Part shown: one piece after another, positions 39,301-45,163 of the stretch
Position numbering within the stretch: position 1 is the first letter of the stretch
How the letters are laid out: every line of letters starts with the position of its first letter
NCBI GenBank assembly: GCA_948099385.1
Contig: CANUEZ040000180.1
Coordinates: forward strand, 2,729,001-2,793,000
DNA length: 64,000 nt
Direction of reading: 5' to 3'
Source: Fasciola hepatica
Lineage: Eukaryota; Platyhelminthes; Trematoda; Plagiorchiida; Fasciolidae
The notes under the pieces: generated by a model
Database searches by the model: none
What the model was told of the DNA's origin: nothing
What the model saw: only the letters and a program-made list of their open reading frames with translations
Made by a program: the position numbers and the translations under genes

Positions 39301-40328
39301 GATGGGGAGGTGCTGTCAGTTGTCGACCACTTCACGTACCTCGGCAACAGCGTGACGACGGATGGGAGCACAGTAGTAGAGGTGAGCACGCGTATATCCA
39401 AGGCTCAAGTGGCGTACGCTGGACTGAAGCACTTGTGGCGTCCATCTGATATTTCACTGAAGTTGAAAGGTCGTGTGCACTGTGCCTCAGTGCGTTCAGT
39501 TTTGTTGTATGGTTGCGAAACTTGGAGTCTGCGTGTGGCACATGTTCGTCGCCTTGAGGTTTCTGACCATCAACATTGGCGTAGTATCACTAAGATTGGG
39601 TGGAATAACCGAGTGAGCAATACTGAGGTCAGAAATTGAGTACTGAGTATCAGTTCAGTCAGTTTTTCATAAAAGCGTGTCCAATTTAGTAGACTTCGTT
39701 CGTTGGGGCACGTGTTGCGTATGGCAAACACACGTCTACAGTACCGTGTCCCATTCTCCGTTCCTCCTAGAGAGTGGATGAGACCACGTGGAGGTCAACA
39801 GATGACTTGGCAGCGAGGAATGAGAAGGTGTACAGTGAACTTAGGAAAAGTAGATGCTTCAAGTCTTCGTGGTTGGGGTTCAAAAGATCCGTCATCCAAT
39901 TTGGCAGGAGACACTGAGGGATATGGCAGCAAACCGTGAACAGTGGCGATCGTGTTGTCACTTTTTGTCGAATCAGAATGATTGATCGATGTGCGTTTGT
40001 ACAGTTAGACTGTGTATTCCGTGTGTTGGTTATTGGGGTGTTCTTTCGTTTTCCCATCCGTGTATGTCCACTCCCTGTCCATCTTGTATATTTATACTTT
40101 CCAATTCAATGTGCAACATGGTGAGAAAGGCAGTGATCAGTGGGACTTGCCCTACTGTTTAACGGTGTACGATGATGATGTTATATGTTCAAATGCCGCC
40201 TCGTTTTTCGTTCTCTTAGCAGTGACCCAGGCACGAATGACTATGAGAAATCTCAATTGTGATTCATTTGTGGGCTCTTCAATGCAGATGATCCTCTCAC
40301 ATTCCAGACGATTCAAATTAGATTCTAG

Positions 40329-40413
<85 letters not shown>

Positions 40414-43400
40414 ATGTCGGTAACGTTGATTTGTTGTATTGCTAACTGTGTCGTCTTTTGTACTCCTAATTGCACTGGATCTAACTAATCTGCAGAACGT
40501 AATAGAAAAGGCGCTGAAGTCTTAGTTTGAAGAGTCATGACTTTCATCAGTACTGTCACCCATTCGCGATGGAAATTGACAAAGGAACAGCGACCAACGG
40601 AAGTGGTGCAACGTAGATGAAAGTCATTGATAAGTGGCACATCGTACGTGTTCGTGTCTTTGGGGAAAGCTTTTGTTGAAACACTTTGTCCGGGGAAGTC
40701 TGAAATCGGTCGGTCGTTTTCTGTTTGTTGTGCTAGCCCTTGTCTTGTAAACGTCGAGTTTTCTCGGTAACCGGGCCATCTTCTTTCCAGTCAATGGAGT
40801 TCAGTCACACCCTTTTCTTGTGAATGCTGATCCTCCTCAAGGCAATGTACTTCCACCCACACTTTTTCTGCCCTTCAGTAATGATTTCATTCACCACTTC
40901 CAACCACATCCGCGCTTTTTTCGACGATGCCATCCTTCACTACTCCTTTTGGTATCCCACCTCCCATCGTGTCACCGCCAACATCGACAGTGATTGTTCT
41001 GCTCTTTTAACATCGCTCAATGCGAACCTTGGCCAGATCTCATTAGAAGGCTCCTAAAATCGTGTTCTCTTCAATGCTTCTAAAGCATCTCTTCCTTTAA
41101 TTTCCCTCGAACACGATTCCTTTTCCATCCACTTACATTTTTATTCGGTTCCTCTTCCTTCCTCCAACTTGATGCCCTTCGTGGGTCTTTAGATCGTCTT
41201 CTCTCTATCCTGGTTTTTCTTGCTTTTCGTGTTCAACGCAAGATTGGTTTTCTATTCCGCGCCAAACGTTTCTTCAATCCATTCCACCTCCCTTCACTGT
41301 GCAAAGCTCAGATTCGTCCCACACTTGAATGCTGCTGTCACGTGTAGGTGGAGCTTCGTCTTATTTATCTGTTCTCGACGGGGTCCAATGTAAAGCTACT
41401 CATCTGGTAGATGACCCAGTTTTAACATCCAGTCTGCAGTTGCTTCATTGTTCCTAGCATACCGCTATTATTTCGGGTTTTGTTCCCCCTAGCTTACCTC
41501 GGCTGTTCCTGTTCACATTACTTTTTAATGCCACCCCAGAGAACAAACAGCTAGTCGTCCTTCTCAGGTTTCTGTTGCTCGATCTCGGACCTCGACTTTT
41601 CACTCTTTTTCCCCGGACGGTTAATTTATGGAACACCTTTTATCTGTCTTTCCACCCACCTACAGTCTTCCTCATCTCAAAATCGGAATCAGCGAACTGG
41701 TTTTGACGTGAATGTTCCGTACAAACTCCTCTTACAGCGTGTTATCAAACTACGGAGTTTACCCCTTTTACTGTGATTCACTTCGTGTGTAATAAGAAGT
41801 AGACGTTCTCATTGGTGTTTTTCCGCAAATTGACCACGATCTCTTGTGTTTGTACCCTTGTTTCAGTGCATGATTGTTTGCTTTCGAAGCTGAACTTAAC
41901 TGGGAAAAGAACATTTTATTTTTGTTTTAAGCGAATCGCCGTTCTTTTTTTACCCCTCATGCATCCTTTTTTCCTCGAGGTCTGGGAAAATGGGTCGAGA
42001 TTGGCAATTCTGGTATTTTCCGCCCTGAAATGCTTCGACCCATGGGTTTACCTGATGGGCTAACGGTTATCGCCTGGGGATTGTCGCTTGAACGGTAAGT
42101 TTGCATTGTTAATAGCACGCTACAATGTTATTTTTCACCTCGCTTCTTTTCCCTGCTAGCTAACTGAGGTCGCTTTTTCCTCACTACCTCCGAAGTACTC
42201 AGGATAGTTGTTGGAGGTAATTTTATCGAATTGCCGTCTTTCATACCATATTCCATTAGTATCAGTCGAAGATTGTTCCAAGAGCGTTTTCTGTCAGCAT
42301 TTTCACGATTAGCTGTAAACGGCGTTGGATTTGAACTTTTCCGGGTGATAAATTTTTAACAACCTTAAGTACGCAGACGACGCTGTGTTTCTACTCGAAT
42401 GCACAGGTAAGTTGCGAATTGTACTAAGCATATCTTGATACACTTATTTTTATTATCAAAGTGTAAGTTGCTACTCCAATGTTGGGTTGGTGGATAACAA
42501 GGGCTTTATCCCTCAACGGTTCCATGCCCGCAACAGCGGCACCATCATCATCATCGTATACCGTTAAACAGTAGGGCAAGCCCCACTGATCACTGCCTTT
42601 CTCATCATGTTGCACGTTGAATTGGAAAGTATAAATATACAAGATGGACAGGGAGTGGACATACACGGATGGGAAAACGAAAGAACACCCCAATAACCAA
42701 CACACGGAATACACAGTCTAACTGTACAAACGCACATCGATCAATCATTCTGATTCGACAAAAAGTGACAACACGATCGCCACTGTTCACGGTTTGCTGC
42801 CATATCCCTCAGTGTCTCCTGCCAAATTGGATGACGGATCTTTTGAACCCCAACCACGAAGACTTGAAGCATCTACTTTTCCTAAGTTCACTGTACACCA
42901 TCTCATTCCTCGCTGCCAAGTCATCTGTTGACCTCCACGTGGTCTCTTCCAATCTCTAGGAGGAACGGAGAATGGGACACGGTACTGTAGACGTGTGTTT
43001 GCCATACGCAACACGTGCCCCAACAAACGAAGTCTACTAAATTGGACACGCTTTTATGAAAAACTGACTGAACTGATACTCAGTACTCAATTTCTGACCT
43101 CAGTATTGCTCACTCGGTTATTCCACCCAATCTTAGTGATACTACGCCAATGTTGATGGTCAGAAACCTCAAGGCGACGAACATGTGCCACACGCAGACT
43201 CCAAGTTTCGCAACCATACAACAAAACTGAACGCACTGAGGCACAGTGCACACGACCTTTCAACTTCAGTGAAATATCAGATGGACGCCACAAGTGCTTC
43301 AGTCCAGCGTACGCCACTTGAGCCTTGGATATACGCGTGCTCACCTCTACTACTGTGCTCCCATCCGTCGTCACGCTGTTGCCGAGGTACGTGAAGTGGT

Positions 43401-45163
43401 CGACAACTGACAGCACCTCCCCATCGAGCATCAAGCTCGGAATCGTTGACGTCCAGTCCTGTAACATCACTTTACACTTTGAAGGTACAAAGCGCATGCC
43501 GAATGGAGCTACAGCTCTCGCAAGTCTATCTAGTGCACGTTATGCATGTTCCGTGGATTCGAACAAACAGACAACGTCGTCTGCGTAATCTGGGTCACAC
43601 AGCTTTCCACTATTTCCTAGTTCGACGCCTATGTGCTGAAGATTTTGCAGCGCACTCTCCGTTATTTCGTCCATGAGGAAGTTGAACAGGAATGGAGACA
43701 TGGGATATCCCTGTCGAACACCACTGGTTGTTTCGAACCGACCGGATAGTTCACCGTAGACTCTAACGCTGCCAGAAGTATGAGAATCCAATGATCTCAG
43801 TAGGTTCACGAACTTCTGGGGCATACCTTTTCGATGAAGAGTAGTAAAAAGCGTTGCTCGATGAACTGAATCCGAGGCGCCTTTCGAGTCTGTAAACCAG
43901 TGTTGAGAGGCGCCTTCGATTCAGTTGATCTAACAACGCCTTTCAGTGGTCTTCAGCGAAAAGTGGGGTCATACTTTAGGATGGAATGTTTGCTATGTGT
44001 TAAGGTTCATCATCCGTTGCTTCGAAATGATATCCGTTTGTCCGTGAGAGTTAGACATATACCTATCTAGTGTGACCAAGTTCCACACGACTAGACGGTG
44101 CACAACGACATACCTGGGGGAACTAATAGGTCCGCAGTGCTTAATTGAGATATGAAGGTTTGATAATCTGGGTTATTCCTTGGAACTGTGGGTACTGATT
44201 CACCCTCTGCGAGGCTTGATAACCTAATCAGAACGCAGGAAAATATTGTGAATCGACAATGCTGTCCTGGGATCTGTTCTGTCCTCATGGGTCATCCCTC
44301 CGATCTGTGGTTTTCACTCTGCACTCGTCTCTTTATTTATTTATTTTTTTCTCTCTTATGGCTCCGGTAAACTTGTCTCAGGCAGCGGCTGTTCCCTCAA
44401 CAGACGAAAAACGCCAGCTGAAAGGCAACCGAAACTTCCAAAACTCGGCGGTGTACTGTCTCTCAAACACACTACTTTAGGTTTAGTGGCATGGAAGGTC
44501 AAATCCAAAGGCCATGAATGGAATGTTTTTTAGTAGACCCCTGGCGATCCAGTACATCGCCATGCTCCAAGATATCCTGCTGTCTAGCAGGTCTTGCTTT
44601 ATTTTACAATAGATAAATGTTTGTTCTCGAACAGAAAGACCGGGCTTGGTCTTGTCAATTATCCACCTGTCGAGTAATACAATAATTACATCGAAACTGT
44701 TTGGTCCGTGTTAGTATGAGACTTGCGGTTGAAAATGTGTAGTTTAACCGAAGCATTTTAAATATTCATGGCCTTAATCTGCCTTCTTTCACAAAGTGGC
44801 TTTAGTAGTGTGCACCAACAACTTTTCAGATGTAAACAATAAGCTATAGAATGCTCCTTTTTCCCTCCGTATTAAGTGATTCTACCTCAATAACTTGAGA
44901 AAAAACCGGTAGTAAATACGCGCACCGCGATATTTTCATGCCTCTAATCCTGTGCACGACCCGTTTGCACTGTCATATCTTCATTTTTGATTTCTTGGAG
45001 GTGGTAAAATCTCCTCCATGCTCAGTGACCCATTCCTTTTCCGTTTATTAACAGACCGACTATGATTCGTTACGGGTACAAAAATATACGCGATTTGATT
45101 GGACCTCGAGTCGATTTGAACATGGTGTACAATGCACCGTTGTGCCGAATTGAGAAATTCTAA
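10444..45163 (+). CDS. FARSA: Phenylalanine--tRNA ligase alpha subunit, cytosolic (11 exons, 498 aa)
   Basis: The product attaches phenylalanine to tRNA-Phe in the cytosol as half of an alpha2-beta2 class II synthetase; the alpha chain carries the catalytic site. Joining the 11 exons gives 498 codons plus TAA, close to the family's usual length of about 500. Residues 1 to about 190 form the N-terminal helix-turn-helix region ([20 protein letters not shown], then KEGSH-like EEGSHEFRV). The catalytic core follows: [14 protein letters not shown] (motif 1 region), [36 protein letters not shown], motif 2 [13 protein letters not shown] with Arg358, [12 protein letters not shown], and motif 3 WGLSLER with Arg463. 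All introns are GT-AG and phases agree at every junction. Introns 1-4 are 40-50 bases; introns 5-10 are 976, 2,506, 10,534, 1,733, 14,333 and 2,960 bases and full of transposons. No coding damage is visible. Confidence 0.95.
10626..10763 (+). CDS. FARSA: FARSA exon 2 (residues 46-91)
   Basis: It follows TTTGTAG and encodes [18 protein letters not shown] and then [14 protein letters not shown], matching the conserved EGSHE segment of the alpha subunit. It ends GAGCTTGTG before donor GTATGT, phase 0. Intron 2 is 50 bases. Confidence 0.92.
10814..10915 (+). CDS. FARSA: FARSA exon 3 (residues 92-125)
   Basis: It follows CGCATAG and encodes [19 protein letters not shown], then [15 protein letters not shown], the third N-terminal module. 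The donor GTTCGT is weak but the frame and the next exon require it. Intron 3 is 44 bases (10916-10959). Confidence 0.85.
10960..11078 (+). CDS. FARSA: FARSA exon 4 (residues 126-165)
   Basis: It follows GTCATAG and encodes [18 protein letters not shown] and [11 protein letters not shown], a helix-rich linker with the conserved RKRKL. It ends in phase 2 (AT|G) at donor GTAAGT. Intron 4 is 40 bases. Confidence 0.92.
11119..11211 (+). CDS. FARSA: FARSA exon 5 (residues 165-196)
   Basis: It follows CTGATAG. After completing a Met codon it encodes [20 protein letters not shown] and TDLSSDLIT. It ends in phase 2 (AG|T) at donor GTTAGT. Confidence 0.9.
11212..12187 (+). other. FARSA intron 5
   Basis: 976 bases. 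It carries a SINE-B copy at 11752-11996. The rest (11212-11751 and 11997-12187) shows no coding exon or known repeat. Confidence 0.8.
11752..11996 (+). mobile_element. SINE-B copy (tRNA-like head)
   Basis: The head GTCGAGTGGCTTAGAGCG resembles the A-box half of a Ser/Leu-type tRNA. The body TTGGTGGTAGACGGTAAT ... CAAGTCTCACGGTC ... GGGCCTTTACGGCTGTGG ... CCTTCCACTGTACTGATG recurs at several other sites in the window. It is a pol III-type short retroposon without coding capacity. Confidence 0.7.
12188..12316 (+). CDS. FARSA: FARSA exon 6 (residues 196-239)
   Basis: It follows AAATGCAG and encodes [19 protein letters not shown], then [20 protein letters not shown], the entry into the class II catalytic fold including the motif 1 region. 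It ends in phase 2 (GG|A) at donor GTAAGT. Confidence 0.93.
13250..13700 (+). repeat. Dispersed repeat R1, copy without SINE
   Basis: It aligns in the same orientation with 51637-52563, for example CTGATCAGATAC, TTTTTCTCGCGAGA, CTAACTACTGCT and the GAAGTTCG-like region. It lacks the two SINE-A copies present in the other member, so it preserves the uninterrupted sequence. No coding frame is recognisable. Confidence 0.65.
14068..14183. repeat. Foldback, arms of about 46 bases
   Basis: Left arm 14068-14113 (ATACTGAGAGCAAACAGCGTG ... TTTTCAGTCATT) and right arm 14136-14183 are inverted repeats with few mismatches and a 22-base spacer. One arm is related to 50155-50210 inside another inverted-repeat element. 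It is probably a remnant of a MITE-like element. Confidence 0.7.
14823..14938 (+). CDS. FARSA: FARSA exon 7 (residues 239-278)
   Basis: It follows TTTCCGCAG and encodes [20 protein letters not shown], then [16 protein letters not shown], one of the most conserved segments of the catalytic domain. It ends in phase 1 at donor GTAAGC. Confidence 0.95.
15375..16430 (+). pseudogene. RTE-III copy with internal deletion (5' UTR joined to C-terminal region)
   Basis: The first part (15375-15640) is the reverse complement of 30130-30395, which lies just upstream of an RTE-III endonuclease start and is therefore read as 5' UTR. It runs straight into the post-RT region: [61 protein letters not shown], then [15 protein letters not shown] and a 3' UTR ending TGAACTGAACTGAAGTGA. 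Endonuclease and reverse transcriptase are absent. The open frame 15321-15923 spans the junction. It is dead, but both element ends are kept, as in non-autonomous derivatives. Confidence 0.7.
16527..16660 (+). repeat. Dispersed repeat R2, copy 1
   Basis: It matches 19240-19375 in the same orientation, including AAGCACAAA, GTTCAGTAAGTGTATCAACA and ACTTACAG. Function unknown; no coding frame. Confidence 0.6.
16661..18837. other. Unassigned intron 7 sequence
   Basis: No exon of FARSA and no known mobile-element protein was recognised on either strand. Short open frames at 17266-17490 (-) and 17345-17605 (+) overlap on opposite strands and resemble no family I know. A TGTATTGTATTGTATTG run lies near 17610. 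Confidence 0.4.
18838..19410 (+). repeat. Repeat R2, copy 2, with internal direct repeat
   Basis: 19240-19375 is homologous to 16527-16660. A segment at about 18868-18915 (AACAACAATATGG followed by a TTACAGC..TGGCCATT block) recurs directly at about 19362-19405. The open frames here (18847-19230, 18891-19121) are Thr/Pro/His-rich by composition. They might be decayed Gypsy pol, but no decisive motif was found. Confidence 0.45.
19523..20003 (-). pseudogene. RTE-like C-terminal fragment, antisense
   Basis: On the minus strand it encodes [19 protein letters not shown], then [20 protein letters not shown] and [14 protein letters not shown]. This pattern (RWLGHvLR, then K-T, then a conserved Trp) is the C-terminal end of RTE/jockey-type polyproteins. 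It differs from RTE-I. It could be the displaced C-terminus of the RTE-II element at 21975-24640, which lacks exactly this part, with copy A inserted between them; this is inference. Confidence 0.65.
20005..21974 (+). pseudogene. RTE-I retrotransposon, copy A (endonuclease joined to C-terminal part)
   Basis: The 5' part encodes the APE-type endonuclease that nicks the target: [20 protein letters not shown], then a frameshift, [34 protein letters not shown] and [11 protein letters not shown]. At about 20966-21010 the linker and the first part of RT are missing; it resumes after YADD with MRFAPLKCN. The C-terminal region continues to 21730 with a TGA at 21428-21430, then the 3' UTR and a GATGATGATGATG tail. 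20250-20965 is nearly identical to 33520-34235 of copy B, and from about 21170 on to 35806 onward; the middle is more divergent. Confidence 0.85.
20200..20979 (+). pseudogene. RTE-I endonuclease domain, copy A
   Basis: A 259-codon open frame covers most of the endonuclease/exonuclease/phosphatase fold. Visible catalytic-type motifs are [10 protein letters not shown] (Asp and a residue normally Asn) and QIDHI (Asp-His). The N-terminal Asn motif (FNV) lies upstream in another frame. Where most endonucleases have GDFN or GDWN, this copy has GDFD. The frame is truncated, so activity is not expected. Confidence 0.75.
21975..24640 (-). pseudogene. RTE-II non-LTR retrotransposon, antisense, 3'-truncated
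   Basis: Reading from 24640 downward: [16 protein letters not shown] (endonuclease start), then open frame 24347-23790 with [10 protein letters not shown] and [11 protein letters not shown]. Next is a basic linker (open frame 23934-23137), then RT pieces [20 protein letters not shown] and [18 protein letters not shown] (23111-22764), and last [29 protein letters not shown] and AFDHWCL (22341-22078). Frameshifts and stops separate these. It stops at [10 protein letters not shown] followed by about 15 residues, just where the RWLGHVLRM region should follow, and abuts the tail of RTE-I copy A at 21974. Confidence 0.85.
24641..25472. other. Unassigned end of intron 7
   Basis: Overlapping short open frames on both strands (24785-25146) have no recognisable product. 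The intron ends in TCACTTCGCAG before exon 8. Confidence 0.4.
25473..25666 (+). CDS. FARSA: FARSA exon 8 (residues 278-342)
   Basis: It encodes [19 protein letters not shown], then [14 protein letters not shown] and [20 protein letters not shown]. The RTHTTxxSAR segment is strongly conserved in alpha subunits. It is phase 1 at the start and phase 0 at the end (donor GTCAGT). Confidence 0.95.
25818..26040 (+). mobile_element. SINE-B copy
   Basis: It shares the family body: GAGGTTCAAGTCCCGC (B-box-like), GTTACCGCACCTGATCTGTTGG, CCTCAAGTCTCAGGGTCAGG, GCTATCCCTAATGGTACTGT and an end TGCATTCATAAGAAAGCATG. Confidence 0.7.
26152..26375 (+). mobile_element. SINE-B copy with a clear B-box-like head
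   Basis: The head GGTGGCATTCGAGTGGTATA ... GAGGTTCGAACCCCGC contains a near-canonical B box (GGTTCGAACCC). The body GGTTGCACTGGTGATAGG ... TGTGGTTCACC ... CAAGTCTCCCAG follows the family pattern; the far 3' end is diverged. Confidence 0.7.
26417..26454. repeat. (AT)n microsatellite
   Basis: About 19 uninterrupted AT repeats at the left border of the palindrome. Confidence 0.95.
26583..26823 (-). mobile_element. SINE-B copy, left palindrome arm
   Basis: Mirror image of the copy at 26890-27130. Confidence 0.7.
26890..27130 (+). mobile_element. SINE-B copy, right palindrome arm
   Basis: It carries the family blocks GGTCATTTTGGTGGTAGG, GGTTACCACACCTGACTTAT, GACTATCCCTAGTAGTGCGT, GGGCCTTTACGGCTGTGGGG and CTTCCACTGCACTCATGA. 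The tRNA-like head is reduced to the (AT)n side. Confidence 0.72.
27400..27646 (+). CDS. FARSA: FARSA exon 9 (residues 343-425), motif 2
   Basis: It follows GGCTTCCAG and encodes [19 protein letters not shown] with the class II motif 2 Arg358, then [19 protein letters not shown] and [18 protein letters not shown]. Motif 2 binds ATP and the tRNA acceptor end. It ends in phase 1 at donor GTGAGC. Confidence 0.96.
28286..28340 (+). repeat. RTE-III 3' terminal fragment
   Basis: The block AAATGCGAAATTAATGG..TGAACTGAATTGA matches the 3' end of the RTE-III copy near 16385-16430. Only the terminal part is present. Confidence 0.45.
28345..28500 (-). mobile_element. SINE-B copy, degraded, antisense
   Basis: The reverse complement shows the family blocks GGTAGACAGCATTCTGC, GTTACCACGCCTGG and AAGTGGTTCTCC. 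Confidence 0.55.
29520..30395 (-). pseudogene. RTE-III 5' end: 5' UTR and endonuclease start, antisense
   Basis: On the minus strand 29825-29520 encodes [17 protein letters not shown], then [18 protein letters not shown], the start of an APE-type endonuclease (Asn and Glu motifs NVRTL and ETRI). The sequence upstream on that strand (30395-29850) is its presumed 5' UTR, and its first half recurs at 15375-15640. The copy breaks off after about 100 residues of endonuclease. Confidence 0.75.
30405..30890 (+). pseudogene. RTE-III RT palm and 3' end fragment
   Basis: 30476-30658 encodes [15 protein letters not shown] (catalytic YADD), [19 protein letters not shown] and [15 protein letters not shown]. 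After a deletion, 30780-30890 resembles the C-terminal end in tandem unit 1 (45-160), including the stretch before LPGWGPRD. It is joined head to head with the minus-strand fragment at about 30400. Confidence 0.7.
31140..32150 (+). pseudogene. RTE linker and RT fingers/palm fragment
   Basis: The linker has [22 protein letters not shown] follows with [21 protein letters not shown], then [31 protein letters not shown] and [18 protein letters not shown], the first RT blocks including the catalytic Asp of block A (FIDL). Stops and frameshifts are present, and the YADD part is missing. Confidence 0.8.
32165..32590 (-). pseudogene. RTE C-terminal fragment, antisense
   Basis: The minus strand shows [13 protein letters not shown], [15 protein letters not shown] and, after further shifts, [13 protein letters not shown]. 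It is the post-RT domain lying against the plus-strand RT fragment in opposite orientation. Confidence 0.65.
32878..33180 (+). repeat. Dispersed repeat R3, intron 9 copy
   Basis: It is the inverted homologue of 1695-2005 in the tandem unit (and 3985-4295, 6275-6585). The open frame 32897-33190 has no recognised product. Confidence 0.65.
33264..33307. repeat. (AT)n microsatellite
   Basis: About 22 AT repeats, just upstream of RTE-I copy B. Confidence 0.95.
33331..36612 (+). pseudogene. RTE-I retrotransposon, copy B, near full length
   Basis: Parts in order: endonuclease ([37 protein letters not shown]), linker, RT ([67 protein letters not shown]), and the C-terminal region ([47 protein letters not shown]). 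The 3' UTR and GATGATGATGATG tail follow. Damage: about 40 bases deleted near 33516 relative to copy A, a frameshift near 34235, TGA at 35032-35034, TAA at 35611-35613, TGA at 36064-36066 and a late frameshift. It is the longest RTE-I copy here and is coding-dead. Confidence 0.9.
36613..38782 (-). pseudogene. RTE-II retrotransposon, antisense, second copy
   Basis: It is nearly identical to 21975-24146 at a constant offset of 14,636 bases, including the same junction with an RTE-I tail and the same frameshifts. It is cut at 38782 inside the endonuclease domain (after the position equivalent to 24146) and is joined there to RTE-I copy C. One visible difference is A at 38742 for T at 24106. Confidence 0.9.
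38783..40180 (+). pseudogene. RTE-I retrotransposon, copy C (from RT onward)
   Basis: It starts abruptly inside RT at [20 protein letters not shown] and runs to the 3' tail GATGATGATG. It matches copy B from 35210 at a constant offset of 3,573 bases, with the same stops (TAA 39184-39186, TGA 39637-39639). Its right flank is unique intron sequence, not RTE-II as for A and B. Confidence 0.9.
40332..40413. repeat. (AT)n microsatellite with two interruptions
   Basis: AT repeats broken by TT at about 40361 and by ATG near 40402. Confidence 0.95.
40815..41770 (+). pseudogene. Jockey/CR1-like non-LTR retrotransposon fragment
   Basis: In shifting frames: [21 protein letters not shown] (RT block B, usually PQGSVLSPTLFLLFIND), [50 protein letters not shown] and, near the end, [19 protein letters not shown] with NLWNTF. 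This RT/thumb ending is typical of jockey/CR1-type elements and differs from all the RTE families here. Many stops; dead. Confidence 0.7.
41980..42094 (+). CDS. FARSA: FARSA exon 10 (residues 425-463), motif 3
   Basis: It follows TTCCTCGAG and encodes [18 protein letters not shown], then [17 protein letters not shown]. Motif 3 (GLSLER) closes the ATP site. The last Arg codon is split CG|A by intron 10. RTE-I copies C (+) and D (-) lie about 1.8 kb before and 0.45 kb after it. Confidence 0.96.
42360..42500 (+). pseudogene. Small RTE RT fragment (YADD region)
   Basis: The plus strand reads [20 protein letters not shown] followed, after a shift, by SKCKLLLQ. This is the active-site region of an RTE reverse transcriptase only about 140 bases long. 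Confidence 0.6.
42543..43895 (-). pseudogene. RTE-I retrotransposon, copy D, antisense
   Basis: The minus strand matches copy C nearly base for base: tail (GATGATGATGATGG reading down at 42543), 3' UTR, C-terminal region, [18 protein letters not shown], and the same TAA after FESTEHA (minus, 43540) and TGA after NTEVRN. Its 5' end is at about 43895 within [13 protein letters not shown], where the sequence switches strand. Confidence 0.9.
43902..43975 (+). pseudogene. Short RT piece inverted against copy D
   Basis: The plus strand encodes [20 protein letters not shown], the same RT block that copy D encodes on the minus strand next to it. This resembles the strand switch at 7205. Confidence 0.65.
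43976..45054. other. Unassigned end of intron 10
   Basis: No coding exon or known element was seen. It ends in the acceptor TTATTAACAG. Confidence 0.5.
45055..45163 (+). CDS. FARSA: FARSA exon 11 (residues 463-498) and stop
   Basis: It encodes [20 protein letters not shown], then [15 protein letters not shown] and TAA, the conserved C-terminal end of the alpha subunit. The stop codon plus one G is followed at once by GTGAGT, a strong donor, so a 3' UTR intron is likely. Confidence 0.95.

Larger units (their letters stand above)
27647..41979 (+). other. FARSA intron 9
   Basis: 14,333 bases, the largest intron, filled with RTE-I copies B and C, RTE-II, RTE-III pieces, repeat R3, (AT)n tracts and a jockey/CR1-like fragment. 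27647-28285 and 28501-29519 contain nothing recognisable. Confidence 0.8.
42095..45054 (+). other. FARSA intron 10
   Basis: 2,960 bases: a small RTE fragment, RTE-I copy D in reverse, a short inverted RT piece, and then 43976-45054 in which nothing is recognised. Confidence 0.8.
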
